From: Paludibaculum fermentans
Lineage (GTDB): Bacteria > Acidobacteriota > Terriglobia > Bryobacterales > Bryobacteraceae
Assembly (NCBI RefSeq): GCF_015277775.1
Contig: NZ_CP063849.1
Span: 992,001-1,056,000 of the forward strand
Direction: 5' to 3'
Length of the DNA: 64,000 nt
The first letter of the stretch is position 1. Each line of letters opens with the position of its first letter. Below, piece by piece: positions 36,481 through 44,097 of the stretch. The notes beneath the pieces were generated by a model, which saw only the letters and a list, made by a program, of their open reading frames with translations, did no database searches and was not told the DNA's origin. The position numbers and the translations under genes are program-made.

Positions 36481-36508
36481 GGCAGGTCTGCGTGTGTGCA
36501 GGCCTGCC
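36481..36508. terminator. Hairpin between small-protein copies 1 and 2
   Basis: GGCAGGTCTGC and GCAGGCCTGCC pair over 11 bp with one wobble and a 6-nt loop. TATAAT follows at 36514-36519, directly against the second TTTACAGATC element. It may end the copy-1 transcript; the T-run is weak. Confidence 0.45.
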
Positions 36509-36518
36509 GTTCCTATAA

Positions 36519-36528
36519 TTTACAGATC
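36519..36528 (+). promoter_or_regulatory. Conserved TTTACAGATC element, copy 2
   Basis: Exactly 60 nt before the GTG at 36579. A consensus TATAAT (36514-36519) abuts it, which would put the transcription start inside or just after the decamer; no good -35 box is visible. Confidence 0.5.
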
Positions 36529-36578
36529 CTTACGTTCGCTGGAGTGCCCGTTCGATGGATTCGCTCGTCTTACGTGTT

Positions 36579-36839
36579 GTGAGAAGAAATAAACAGTTCG
36601 GAAAAAGCACTCCGGTGGTCGCATCGGCCGCGCTGGCTCTCACCCTGCTTGGCCTGGCCGCGATCTCGCCTGTCAGGGCGCTGCCTATCACCGCCCAGCG
36701 TTTCATCTCCTACATGAGCGCCATCAACAAAAGCGGGCAGACGCTGAGCCTTTCGGACAAGATCACTTACAGCCTGATTCTCTCCGGTCCCAATCCGAAA
36801 CAGGTGAGGCCCGTCCGGCCCGCCGTTGGCCGAATCTAG
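36579..36839 (+). CDS. Small membrane or secreted protein, family copy 2
   Basis: An 86-residue paralogue of the protein at 36182, aligned from the GTG: RRNKQFGKSTPV, a hydrophobic segment (about 13-32, ASAALALTLLGLAAISPV), RALPITAQRFISYMSAINKS, SGQTLSLSDKITYSLILSG and PNPKQ. An upstream in-frame ATG at 36555 would add eight residues that the other copies do not share, so GTG is preferred. Most differences from copy 1 in the conserved C-terminal block are silent, which points to selection on the protein. Downstream GAAATCCG also recurs after copy 1. Confidence 0.72.
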   Translation: MRRNKQFGKSTPVVASAALALTLLGLAAISPVRALPITAQRFISYMSAINKSGQTLSLSDKITYSLILSGPNPKQVRPVRPAVGRI

Positions 36840-36905
36840 CCGGCTCGGTCCGCGCCAGCCAATCGTCTTCGAAATCCGTCCGCGGGGCTGCACCCGACGC
36901 AAAAA

Positions 36906-36949
36906 GGCCGGCGTACGCGCTGAAAGAGTCTCAAGCGCGTGCGCCGGCC
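36906..36949 (-). terminator. Strong terminator for the TIGR03118-like gene
   Basis: A 16-bp stem (36906-36921 with 36934-36949, one G-U pair) and, on the minus strand, five T residues after it. It lies 42 bp beyond the stop of the minus-strand gene and also blocks read-through from the convergent small gene. Confidence 0.85.
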
Positions 36950-36991
36950 GCAGGGATCAGGGTGGATCTCTCTAACCACCCCAATCACAGA

Positions 36992-38632
36992 CTAAGGCAG
37001 AGCCGTGATGGAGCCGAAGACTCCGTGGTCGCCCTTGGCGCCGGATGGGCCGCCCGAAACGGCTGCTGTGAAATACAGTGTGTTAGCGTCTCCACCACTG
37101 CGTCCGTTGCCGAATGTGAGGCCCCAGAGGCCCTCCAGGGCCACAGGAGTGCCGTCCCGGTAGGAAAGCATCCCCACAGGCTTGCCGCTCGTCATATCGA
37201 ACGCGTTGATGCGCCCGTCGCCAAAGTTGCCCACCAGCAGGGTGTTGCTGTAATCCCCGAAGAACGCTGGCGCGATGGCCATGCCCCAGGGTGAGTTCAG
37301 TACGCCGCCGGTCACCAACCGCTGCTGGAAGTTGCCGTCCAGGTCGAACACACTGATGATGCCGTTGCCGTCGCCCGGAACATCCTGCGTCTTCGCCTCG
37401 TTCTGCTTCGCATAGGCCACGAAGAGCCGCTTGCCGAAGCGCTGAATGTTGAACGGAGCATAGCCCGCCGGCAGGTTGGGATCCTTGAAGCCTCCGGGAG
37501 CCGGCACGGCCTGATAGGTGTAGTCGAACACGTCGATATTGCCGGAGCTGAAATTCGGAGCGTAGAGCATCGGTCCACTGCTGCCGACGCCCATCGCCAG
37601 GCCCTTGTAGACGGCGCCGGAGTTGTCGACTTTCAGCACCGCGTTGCCCGGATCCACATCCCGGTTCCAGCCCGCGATGCCGCCGTTCTCGGTGGAGAAG
37701 ATGAACGCCGCCGGTTTGCCGCTGCCCACTTCAAAGCCCGCGGTACCGTTCCAGATCTGGCCCGTCGGACGGCCTGGCCCGTTCCTGCCCGCGCCATTCG
37801 GAACTTTCACGATTAGGGGATTCGCCGCCGGCGCCGGGGCGCCATTGGTGTCGTAGACGGTGGCCGTGCCGCTGCCCGCATTGGAGATCCAGAAAGGCGA
37901 CGTCGGGCTCAGGGCGATGGCCCACGGGTCTTTCAGATTGGGATCGACGCGCTCGCCCCAGCCGCCCGTCAGGTCGGAGGTCATGTGGCGTACGTCGTAG
38001 GCGGTAGAGGGCACTTGCAAGCCGCCGCCGTTGCCGGTGGCTTCCGTGATGCTCAGGCTGCTGGTGTAGATGTGGTCGCCTTGCGGCGTGCCGCTGTTGT
38101 TGGCGGCGTTGCCCGCCACGTAGAACGTGACTGCACCGGAACCGGCGGGCGGCGCCGTCCAGTCGAGTTCGAAGTCTACCCCATTGGGTGTACCCGGGCG
38201 GGTGCCTGCCGCGACATGCTCGGCGAACTGCACAGGCGTGGCGGGAGAACAGGGTTTCGGTGTTCCGGCGACGCTGCCGTCGCACAGGACGCGGGCGTTG
38301 CCGTCGACATTGTTCAAGTCTCCGGCCTGTCCGTTTACAGGCTCTGAGGCTAGACGGGCGGTGAGTTCAAAGCCCCAGCGGGACTGTTCGGGATCCCGGA
38401 CCTGAACCAGAAGCCTGTAGGTCGCGCCTGGCTTGTAAGAGGTACCGCCGGGGTAGACTACCCTGACTGAACCGCTGAACGAATTCAAAGTGCCCGCGTG
38501 GCACTGTGTGCAGGCGAGCGGATTGTCACCGGGCGCTCCCGTAAAGCGCACCCGCGGTCCGCTGCTGAATGCGCTGGCCGGCAGTGCGGCCAGGGCCAGG
38601 CAGAAAATCCCGGTACCCAGAAATCTCTTCAT
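36992..38632 (-). CDS. TIGR03118-like secreted protein with choice-of-anchor/haem-like N-terminal domain
   Basis: ATG at 38632 has GGAGGG upstream and starts a signal peptide (FLGTGIFCLALAALPASA). The N-terminal domain (about 20-185) contains CTQCHAG, a CxxCH c-type haem-binding motif, in a choice-of-anchor V/Reelin-like setting. The larger C-terminal part (GGWGERVDPNLKDPWAIALS, SGTATVYDTNG, GNIDVFDYTYQ, DGRINAFDMTSGKPVG, LWGLTFGNGRSGGDANTLYF) matches the TIGR03118 beta-propeller family. The function of that family is unknown. It is inserted between the small-protein copies in the opposite orientation. Confidence 0.85.
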   Translation of the reverse strand: MKRFLGTGIFCLALAALPASAFSSGPRVRFTGAPGDNPLACTQCHAGTLNSFSGSVRVVYPGGTSYKPGATYRLLVQVRDPEQSRWGFELTARLASEPVNGQAGDLNNVDGNARVLCDGSVAGTPKPCSPATPVQFAEHVAAGTRPGTPNGVDFELDWTAPPAGSGAVTFYVAGNAANNSGTPQGDHIYTSSLSITEATGNGGGLQVPSTAYDVRHMTSDLTGGWGERVDPNLKDPWAIALSPTSPFWISNAGSGTATVYDTNGAPAPAANPLIVKVPNGAGRNGPGRPTGQIWNGTAGFEVGSGKPAAFIFSTENGGIAGWNRDVDPGNAVLKVDNSGAVYKGLAMGVGSSGPMLYAPNFSSGNIDVFDYTYQAVPAPGGFKDPNLPAGYAPFNIQRFGKRLFVAYAKQNEAKTQDVPGDGNGIISVFDLDGNFQQRLVTGGVLNSPWGMAIAPAFFGDYSNTLLVGNFGDGRINAFDMTSGKPVGMLSYRDGTPVALEGLWGLTFGNGRSGGDANTLYFTAAVSGGPSGAKGDHGVFGSITALP

Positions 38633-38732
38633 TAACACCCTCCAGTTGGAACTGTCGGGATGAGACACCGGGGCGCGCGGTATGGAACAGATTATTGCGC
38701 GGGCAGCCTTGCCGTGGTCCCCCTTGGCTGGT

Positions 38733-38742
38733 TTTACAGATC
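38733..38742 (+). promoter_or_regulatory. Conserved TTTACAGATC element, copy 3
   Basis: Exactly 60 nt before the GTG at 38793, in the 160-bp divergent region with the TIGR03118-like gene. Here the sequence continues CTTAAAGTC and, in frame, would encode FTDLK, as in the end of the gene at 35840. Confidence 0.5.
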
Positions 38743-38792
38743 TTAAAGTCCAGCCCTCGGACTTCGCGCGCTGTTTCAGCGTCGTAGAAGAT

Positions 38793-39053
38793 GTGAGCAG
38801 GCCAATACAGTTCGGAAATTCTACTCCGGTGCTTGCCGGCGCCGTACTGGTCATGGCCTCCTTGGGGCTGGGGGCGATCGAACCGGTGCGGGCGCTGCCT
38901 GCAACCGCGCAACGTTTCTTTTCCTACATGCACGCGATCGGGCGGAGCGGCCAAAAAATGGGTTTCTGGGACCGGGTGACTTACAGCCTGATTCTTTCCG
39001 GGCCGAATCCACGGCAACCTCGACCGCCCTCCGCCGCGCAGGTGAGGCTGTGA
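38793..39053 (+). CDS. Small membrane or secreted protein, family copy 3
   Basis: An 86-residue paralogue of the proteins at 36182 and 36579: SRPIQFGNSTPV, a hydrophobic segment (about 13-32, AGAVLVMASLGLGAIEPV), RALPATAQRFFSYMHAIGRS, SGQKMGFWDRVTYSLILSG and PNPRQ. GTG is chosen because it aligns with both other copies; an ATG at 38682 opens a longer frame without support. The gene lies between two minus-strand genes, so it must carry its own promoter. No Shine-Dalgarno sequence is visible, as in the other copies. Confidence 0.7.
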   Translation: MSRPIQFGNSTPVLAGAVLVMASLGLGAIEPVRALPATAQRFFSYMHAIGRSGQKMGFWDRVTYSLILSGPNPRQPRPPSAAQVRL

Positions 39054-39070
39054 TTGAGATCAAAAAGTAA

Positions 39071-39099
39071 AAGGGCGAACCCACGCGGGGCCCGCCCTT
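39071..39099 (-). terminator. Terminator of the TPR protein gene
   Basis: AAGGGCG and CGCCCTT pair, with an inner CCC/GGG stem. On the minus strand the stem is followed by TTTACTTTTTG. It lies 29 bp past the stop at 39128. Confidence 0.65.
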
Positions 39100-39127
39100 C
39101 TCAACATCAAACCAGCTAGCGAAGCGT

Positions 39128-40453
39128 CTACTTCTTCGGTGCGGCCTTCTTCGCCGGGGCCGCCTTGCGGGCGGACGGCGCGGGAGGAGCGGGCAAACCG
39201 GAGACGTCCTTCGGCTCGACTTCGATCGTCAGGTTGAACGGCTCCGGCGTGAACGCCGAGGCAGCTCCACTGAACTCGAGTTCCAGGCCGGGATCCGGGC
39301 AGACCGCCAGGGGGTTCTCAAACAGGAGCGTCACTTCGCTCATGTCGGCGGAACTGATCCCGAGCACGATCTTCTTCGCCTTCTTGGGCGCATCGCAGCT
39401 GACAACCTTGCCCTTGAACTTCTCCACCTTCGTCCCGCCGACGTCCACGCCGCCGGGAATCGCCGCATTCTTCAGGGTCGAATCGAAGTAAGCCGCGCCA
39501 TTTTCGGCGGAGAGGCTGTGCTTGATGCTGATCCACAGAGCCAGTGTCGGGTTGGTCTTCTTCAGCTCTTCTTCCTGCTTGATCAGCAGTTCATCCTTCG
39601 ATTCCAGCTTGAAGCCGTCGGGGGGAATCGGGCTGGCCTTCGCCTTCGCGATGACGTCATCCATGCCGTTGGTGTCGCCATGGAAGTTCTTGTAGTTATT
39701 CTCGAATGATTTCCGGAGTTGATCGCGAGTCTGTTGGGGAAAGGCACCCGCGCCTTCGTATACCGCAGCGCGGCAGAAATGGAAGAGCGCTACACCCTGC
39801 CGTTCCAGCTTCTTGGTGCGCAGATTCGCCGTGCCGGCCCAGGCCGAGGCCTGCGCATCGCCCGGATTCCGCTTCAGCGCTTCCAGAAGTTCCTTGTCGG
39901 CTTCTTCATACTGCTTCCTCTGCAGGGCAACCCAGCCGAGTGTGCGGTAAGCAACGGATTCCGTGCCGGTCCGCTGCTGCTTCCACTGATCGTCTGTCGC
40001 CTGTGCAGGCTTGCGGGCCGGACTGAAAGTATCGTCCATCAGGCCCAACATCGTCTTCGCCGCCTTCTCCCCGGCATCGAGAGCCGGATCGGAGGTGTCG
40101 TTCATGCTGATCGTCAGCAGGTTCACCCAAACCAACGCCTGAACCGCCTTCGGGTTCGCGGCCAGCCACGCCTTGGACGTCTCCAGCATGCCCTTGGCAT
40201 TGCCCAGGGCCTGGTAGGTTCCGACCAGCAGCTCATAGCGGCCTTCCTTGAAGTCAGAAGTGGGATATTTCTGCTCCCAGCTCTGAATCAAGCCCAGCTT
40301 GGTTTGAGCATTGGTCTCTTTCTTGATCGATTCGACTAGGTCGTATTCGGCTCGATCCTTCCACTGCGGCGCAGCCGCCTGGCCCCAGAGGGTAAGACCA
40401 AGCAGCGAAGCCGTAGCGACTCCCACAACTGCACGTTTCCATGAAAACAGCAC
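39128..40453 (-). CDS. Secreted tetratricopeptide-like protein
   Basis: AGGAGG stands 6 nt before GTG at 40453; a second GTG lies one codon earlier. A signal peptide (RAVVGVATASLLGLTLWGQA) precedes about 440 residues. Residues 45-260 form TPR-like helical pairs (YELLVGTYQALGNAKGMLE, AYRTLGWVALQRKQYEEADK, ELLEALKRNPGDAQASAWAG). The C-terminal third is strand-rich and ends in an Ala/Lys/Pro tail (ARKAAPAKKAAPKK). It probably acts as a periplasmic interaction scaffold; the partner is unknown. Confidence 0.82.
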   Translation of the reverse strand: MLFSWKRAVVGVATASLLGLTLWGQAAAPQWKDRAEYDLVESIKKETNAQTKLGLIQSWEQKYPTSDFKEGRYELLVGTYQALGNAKGMLETSKAWLAANPKAVQALVWVNLLTISMNDTSDPALDAGEKAAKTMLGLMDDTFSPARKPAQATDDQWKQQRTGTESVAYRTLGWVALQRKQYEEADKELLEALKRNPGDAQASAWAGTANLRTKKLERQGVALFHFCRAAVYEGAGAFPQQTRDQLRKSFENNYKNFHGDTNGMDDVIAKAKASPIPPDGFKLESKDELLIKQEEELKKTNPTLALWISIKHSLSAENGAAYFDSTLKNAAIPGGVDVGGTKVEKFKGKVVSCDAPKKAKKIVLGISSADMSEVTLLFENPLAVCPDPGLELEFSGAASAFTPEPFNLTIEVEPKDVSGLPAPPAPSARKAAPAKKAAPKK

Positions 40454-40789
40454 CACATGCCTCCTAAAGGTCGGGTCAGATGCAATCCTTGCAGGCTCCG
40501 GGCCACGACTGGGAACCCTGCTCGCCCACCAGCTTCGCAATTGCGGAGTATAGCCGAAGGGCTGATTCAGCCGCAAGCCTGAGAACCAGGCCGTTAAACT
40601 CATCATCATAGTACTGACTGCCGGTTAGATGCTGACGGTTCCTAAATTGTTCCCGCCCGCGGCTTTCCACACTATCAAATGCGCAGGCACAATGGATGGC
40701 CACCTTTCGCCTGGCAGGCCGCGGCCGGCGGGACGGCCCTGGCGGCCGATCCCGCTTCCAGGCCCAATGTGAGAATCTGGTAACTCATC
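40454..40789. other. Divergent intergenic region
   Basis: 336 bp between the TPR gene and the symporter gene. It should hold both promoters. No gene, clear promoter pair or long palindrome was found; a GC-rich purine/pyrimidine stretch at about 40717-40760 has short self-complementary segments only. Confidence 0.4.
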
Positions 40790-42244
40790 ATGCGGTACTT
40801 CGACCTGGCGGTCATCGTCTTGTATCTCATCGGGATCACTTGGTTTGGCTCCCGTTTCAAGGAGTCGCAGAAGAGCTTGCGCGACTACTTCCTGGGCGGG
40901 CGCAATACTCCCTGGTGGGCGATCGGCTTCTCCATCGTGTCGGCGGAAACCAGCACCCTTACCGTCATCGGCACTCCTGCCCTGTCCTACTACGGAAATT
41001 TCGGCTTCCTCCAGGTGGTTTTGGGCTACCTTCTTGCCCGGATCTTTATCTCCACATTGTTCCTGCCCCACTACTTTCGAGGCGAACTCTTTACCGCCTA
41101 TGAGCTCATGGAGCGCCGCTTCGGTCCCCGCCTCCGCAAGCTGACCGCGGGTACTTTCCTCCTCCTTCGCGCCCTCGCCGAGGGCGTGCGCGTCTTCGCC
41201 ATCTCTATCGTGGTTTCCATCATCCTGGGCACCGGAGAGGTGGCTTCCATTGTCCTGATCGTCTGCCTGACGCTGTTTTATACATTTGAAGGCGGCATGA
41301 CCGCCGTCATCTGGACCGATGTGGTTCAGATGGTTCTCTACGTCGGCGGAGCGATCGTCAGCCTCTTTGTCATCCTCGGGAAGATCCCGGGCGGCTGGCC
41401 CGAGGTGTGGCAGGCGGCCGATACCGCGGGCAAACTGCACATCTTCGACTTCCATTTCGCCTGGACCATGGAGTTCTTCAAGCAGCCCTACTCTTTCTGG
41501 GCCGGCTTCCTGGGCGGCTGCTTCCTCACCACGGCCAGCCACGGTACGGAACAACTGATGGTGCAGCGGCTCCTCTCCGCCCGCAACGAGCGCGAGAGCC
41601 GACTCGCCCTCTTCTCCAGTTGGATTGTCATTCTCTTCCAATTCACGCTCTTTCTCGTGATCGGCCTGATCCTCTGGGTCTACTACGGCAATACCGGCCA
41701 AGTGCCCCCGAAACCGGCTGACCGCATCTACCCGCAGTTCATCTGGAACTCCCTGCCTGTCGGGGTCGCCGGTCTCGTCATCGCCGCCATCCTCGCCGCG
41801 GCCATGTCCAACCTCAGCGCGGCCCTCAACGCCCTGGCGTCGACCACGATCATGGATTTCTACCGTGTCATGCGCCCGGGCCGCCAGGAATCCTCTTATT
41901 TGCGCCTCGCCAAATGGGCCACTGTCGCCTGGGGCGGCGTCCTGTTTGTAATCGGTTTGCTCGCCCGCAGCGTGAGCAGTGTGCTGGAAGCCGGTCTCGG
42001 CATCGCATCCATCCTCTACGGCGCGCTGCTGGGTGTGTTCCTGTTGGGCGTTTTGACGAAGAACGTCCGCGAACGAGCAGCGATGATCGGTATGACCGCT
42101 GGCCTTGCGGTCAATCTCTATATTAAATTTGCTACACCCGTTGCCTGGACCTGGTACGTGCTCATCGGCACCATCGTTACCGCGGGCACCGCTTTGATCG
42201 CATCTTGGATTCTCAGGGAGAAATCGATTGGCACAACTGCGTAG
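40790..42244 (+). CDS. Sodium:solute symporter family protein
   Basis: A 484-residue inner-membrane transporter with about 13 hydrophobic helices. The SSS-family signatures are WFGSRFKESQKSLRDYFLGG and GFSIVSAETSTLTVIGTPAL near the N-terminus, and AGLVIAAILAAAMSNLSAAL before the middle, the LeuT-fold sodium site region. The substrate could be a sugar, a sialic acid or an organic acid; it cannot be decided from sequence. Its 3' end overlaps the next transporter gene by 17 bp, which suggests coupling. Confidence 0.92.
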   Translation: MRYFDLAVIVLYLIGITWFGSRFKESQKSLRDYFLGGRNTPWWAIGFSIVSAETSTLTVIGTPALSYYGNFGFLQVVLGYLLARIFISTLFLPHYFRGELFTAYELMERRFGPRLRKLTAGTFLLLRALAEGVRVFAISIVVSIILGTGEVASIVLIVCLTLFYTFEGGMTAVIWTDVVQMVLYVGGAIVSLFVILGKIPGGWPEVWQAADTAGKLHIFDFHFAWTMEFFKQPYSFWAGFLGGCFLTTASHGTEQLMVQRLLSARNERESRLALFSSWIVILFQFTLFLVIGLILWVYYGNTGQVPPKPADRIYPQFIWNSLPVGVAGLVIAAILAAAMSNLSAALNALASTTIMDFYRVMRPGRQESSYLRLAKWATVAWGGVLFVIGLLARSVSSVLEAGLGIASILYGALLGVFLLGVLTKNVRERAAMIGMTAGLAVNLYIKFATPVAWTWYVLIGTIVTAGTALIASWILREKSIGTTA

Positions 42245-43592
42245 GGATCTGGGCCTCTGGGGCGCTGCCTCCATCGTCGTCGGTACCGTAATCGGCAGCG
42301 GAATTTTCCTCGTGCCGAAGACAATGATCCAGCAGGTGGGCGACCCCTGGATGCTCTTCGCCGTTTGGATTTTCGGCGGCATCCTCTCCCTGGCCGGCGC
42401 GCTCACCTATGCCGAACTCGCCGCGATGCTGCCGGAAGCGGGCGGCGAGTACAACTACTTAAGCGAAGCGTACGGGCCGTTCTGGGGCTTTCTCTATGGC
42501 TGGACGCAGATGTGGGTAGCCAAAAGCGGCTCCATTGCCACTCTGGCCACCGGCTTCTATCTCTACCTGGCCAATTTCCGCCCCGAACTCGGCGTCACGG
42601 CGTTCGTCATCCCCCTGCCACTCGGCGAAAACTTCGCCCCTCTGGAAGTCCGCACCGGACAACTGTTCGCCATTGCGCTGATTCTGGCCCTGGCCGTGCT
42701 GAATTGGTTCGGGGTCAAGGTGGGCGGCGGCGTGCAGATCGGCGTCACCATCCTGAAAGTCGGCCTGATTGGCGGCATTATTGGTGTTGGAATCTTCGGC
42801 AGCTCCGGACCGAATGCGGGCGGGGCCTTCGTCGGCGCTACCGGCGGAACAGCCGGGTTTTTCGCCGCCCTCGTCGCCGCGCTCTGGGCTTACGACGGCT
42901 GGAACAATGTGAGCATGGTCTCCAGCGAGGTGAAGAATCCTCAACGAAATCTGCCGCTGGCCCTGATTTATGGCACGTTCGCCGTAGTTGCCATTTATCT
43001 GGCGACCAACTTCGCCTACTTCCATGTGCTGAACGCCAACGAGGTGGGGCATTCAGACCGTGTAGCCGCCACCATGATGCACCGCGTCCTGGGCAACTGG
43101 GGCGCCAACGCCGTCTCGATTGCGGCCATGGTCTCGATTTTCGCCGCTCTCAACGGCTCGATCCTCACTGGATCCCGTGTGCCGTACGCCCTGGCCCGCG
43201 ACGGCTATTTCTTCCGCCGCTTCGCCGCGGTCAACGAAGCCCATCGCACGCCGGGCTTCTCGATACTGGCCCTGAGCGGCTGGTCGTGCGTCCTGTTGCT
43301 CAGCGGCCGCTACGACCAATTGCTGAATCTGGTGATCTTTCCCAGTTGGATTCTGTACGGCATGGCGACGGCGGCGGTCATTGTTCTGCGCCGGAAGCGG
43401 CCCGATCTGCACCGGCCCTACCGAACTCTCGGATATCCCGTGGTACCGGTTCTATTTGTACTGGTGGCGGTCCTGCTTTTGTATTTCACGCTGCGGAATT
43501 CGCCGCGGGAATCCATCCTCGGCCTCGTTTTGATTGCTGCCGGTTTCCCTTTTTACCGTCACTGGAAACGACAGCTCGCCAAGGGCCACTGA
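42228..43592 (+). CDS. APC family amino-acid permease
   Basis: TTG start with GGGAG 8 nt upstream, inside the end of the symporter gene. The 454-residue protein has 12 hydrophobic helices and the start motif GAASIVVGTVIGSGIFLVPK of the APC superfamily, followed by GALTYAELAAMLPEAGGEY and ALWAYDGWNNVSMVSSEVKN, typical of LAT-like exchangers and basic APC permeases. It likely imports or exchanges amino acids. Co-translation with a sodium symporter suggests related substrates. Confidence 0.92.
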   Translation: MAQLRRDLGLWGAASIVVGTVIGSGIFLVPKTMIQQVGDPWMLFAVWIFGGILSLAGALTYAELAAMLPEAGGEYNYLSEAYGPFWGFLYGWTQMWVAKSGSIATLATGFYLYLANFRPELGVTAFVIPLPLGENFAPLEVRTGQLFAIALILALAVLNWFGVKVGGGVQIGVTILKVGLIGGIIGVGIFGSSGPNAGGAFVGATGGTAGFFAALVAALWAYDGWNNVSMVSSEVKNPQRNLPLALIYGTFAVVAIYLATNFAYFHVLNANEVGHSDRVAATMMHRVLGNWGANAVSIAAMVSIFAALNGSILTGSRVPYALARDGYFFRRFAAVNEAHRTPGFSILALSGWSCVLLLSGRYDQLLNLVIFPSWILYGMATAAVIVLRRKRPDLHRPYRTLGYPVVPVLFVLVAVLLLYFTLRNSPRESILGLVLIAAGFPFYRHWKRQLAKGH

Positions 43593-43619
43593 AACCCTCC
43601 CGTCGTGCCATCTTTTGAA

Positions 43620-43640
43620 GTTCTGTTCTGTTTTCAGAAC
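43620..43640. promoter_or_regulatory. Upstream 21-bp palindromic site
   Basis: GTTCTG and CAGAAC arms around a 9-bp centre. It is identical at 19 of 21 positions to the site at 43703-43723, 83 bp (about eight helical turns) away. A promoter lies between the two. Confidence 0.6.
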
Positions 43641-43647
43641 AAGAATC

Positions 43648-43676
43648 TTGTTTCCTAGCACAAAATGGGGTACAAC
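43648..43676 (+). promoter_or_regulatory. Sigma-70-like promoter of the AT-hook gene
   Basis: TTGTTT (43648-43653), a 17-bp spacer, then TACAAC (43671-43676). Transcription would start near 43683, leaving a leader of about 95 nt that contains the downstream palindromic site. Confidence 0.5.
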
Positions 43677-43702
43677 TGCGTGTAGACCTGGACTGGAGGT
43701 CG

Positions 43703-43723
43703 GTTCTGTTCCGATTTCAGAAC
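43703..43723. promoter_or_regulatory. Downstream 21-bp palindromic site
   Basis: Second copy of the GTTCTG...CAGAAC site (19 of 21 identical), located about 20-40 nt after the inferred transcription start, where a bound protein would block elongation or form a loop with the upstream copy. Confidence 0.6.
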
Positions 43724-43777
43724 TGCCTCGACGCAAGACATGAATCCAGCCGGGTCAGAAACGCAGGGAGCATGACA

Positions 43778-43999
43778 ATGGACGTAATGAAAATGTTGGC
43801 GGACTTACGCCAGGAACGCGAGGCGATTGAGGAAGCAATTCTGACCCTCGAACGCTTGGCCCGGGGTCAGGGCAAGCGGCGTGGGCGCCCCCCGGCCTGG
43901 ATGGCGGCAATTAACAAGAAGAAACTTGACGAGAAAGTGGTGGTTACACCCAAGCGTCGGGGCCGCCCCCCCAAGTCTGCCAGCCAGCCGGCCGATTAG
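43778..43999 (+). CDS. Small AT-hook DNA-binding protein
   Basis: A 73-residue protein. GGGAG lies 7 nt before the ATG at 43778; the ATG at 43772 is only 1 nt from it. The N-terminal half is a helix (MLADLRQEREAIEEAILTLE); the C-terminal half carries two AT-hooks, KRRGRPPAW and KRRGRPPKS, spaced about 27 residues apart, which bind the minor groove of AT-rich DNA. A dimeric architectural or regulatory role is inferred. Its promoter sits between two palindromic sites, so it may be tightly controlled or autoregulated. Small acidobacterial proteins of this sort are known but uncharacterised. Confidence 0.75.
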   Translation: MDVMKMLADLRQEREAIEEAILTLERLARGQGKRRGRPPAWMAAINKKKLDEKVVVTPKRRGRPPKSASQPAD

Positions 44000-44034
44000 G
44001 TGCTAGCGCACCTGGTTTGGAGGAGAAACAAAAA

Positions 44035-44076
44035 GGGGCCCAGACCGCGGAATCGCCGGTCAGGCCCCGTTTTGTT
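44035..44076 (+). terminator. Intrinsic terminator after the AT-hook gene
   Basis: GGGGCC/GGCCCC outer stem and GACCG/CGGTC inner stem, followed by GTTTTGTT. A 9-bp inverted repeat TGCTAGCGC (44001) and GCGCTAGCA (44085) encloses the whole terminator. Confidence 0.8.
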
Positions 44077-44097
44077 ATCCTCCGGCGCTAGCAGGCT

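Noticed and set aside
36176-36902. Minus-strand frames opposite small-protein copies 1 and 2
   Set aside because: The copies are conserved in the plus-strand reading with mostly silent changes; the antisense readings are not conserved.
40625-42406. 593-codon minus-strand frame opposite the sodium symporter
   Set aside because: Extremely His/Asp/Gly-rich, as expected from reading the complement of membrane helices.
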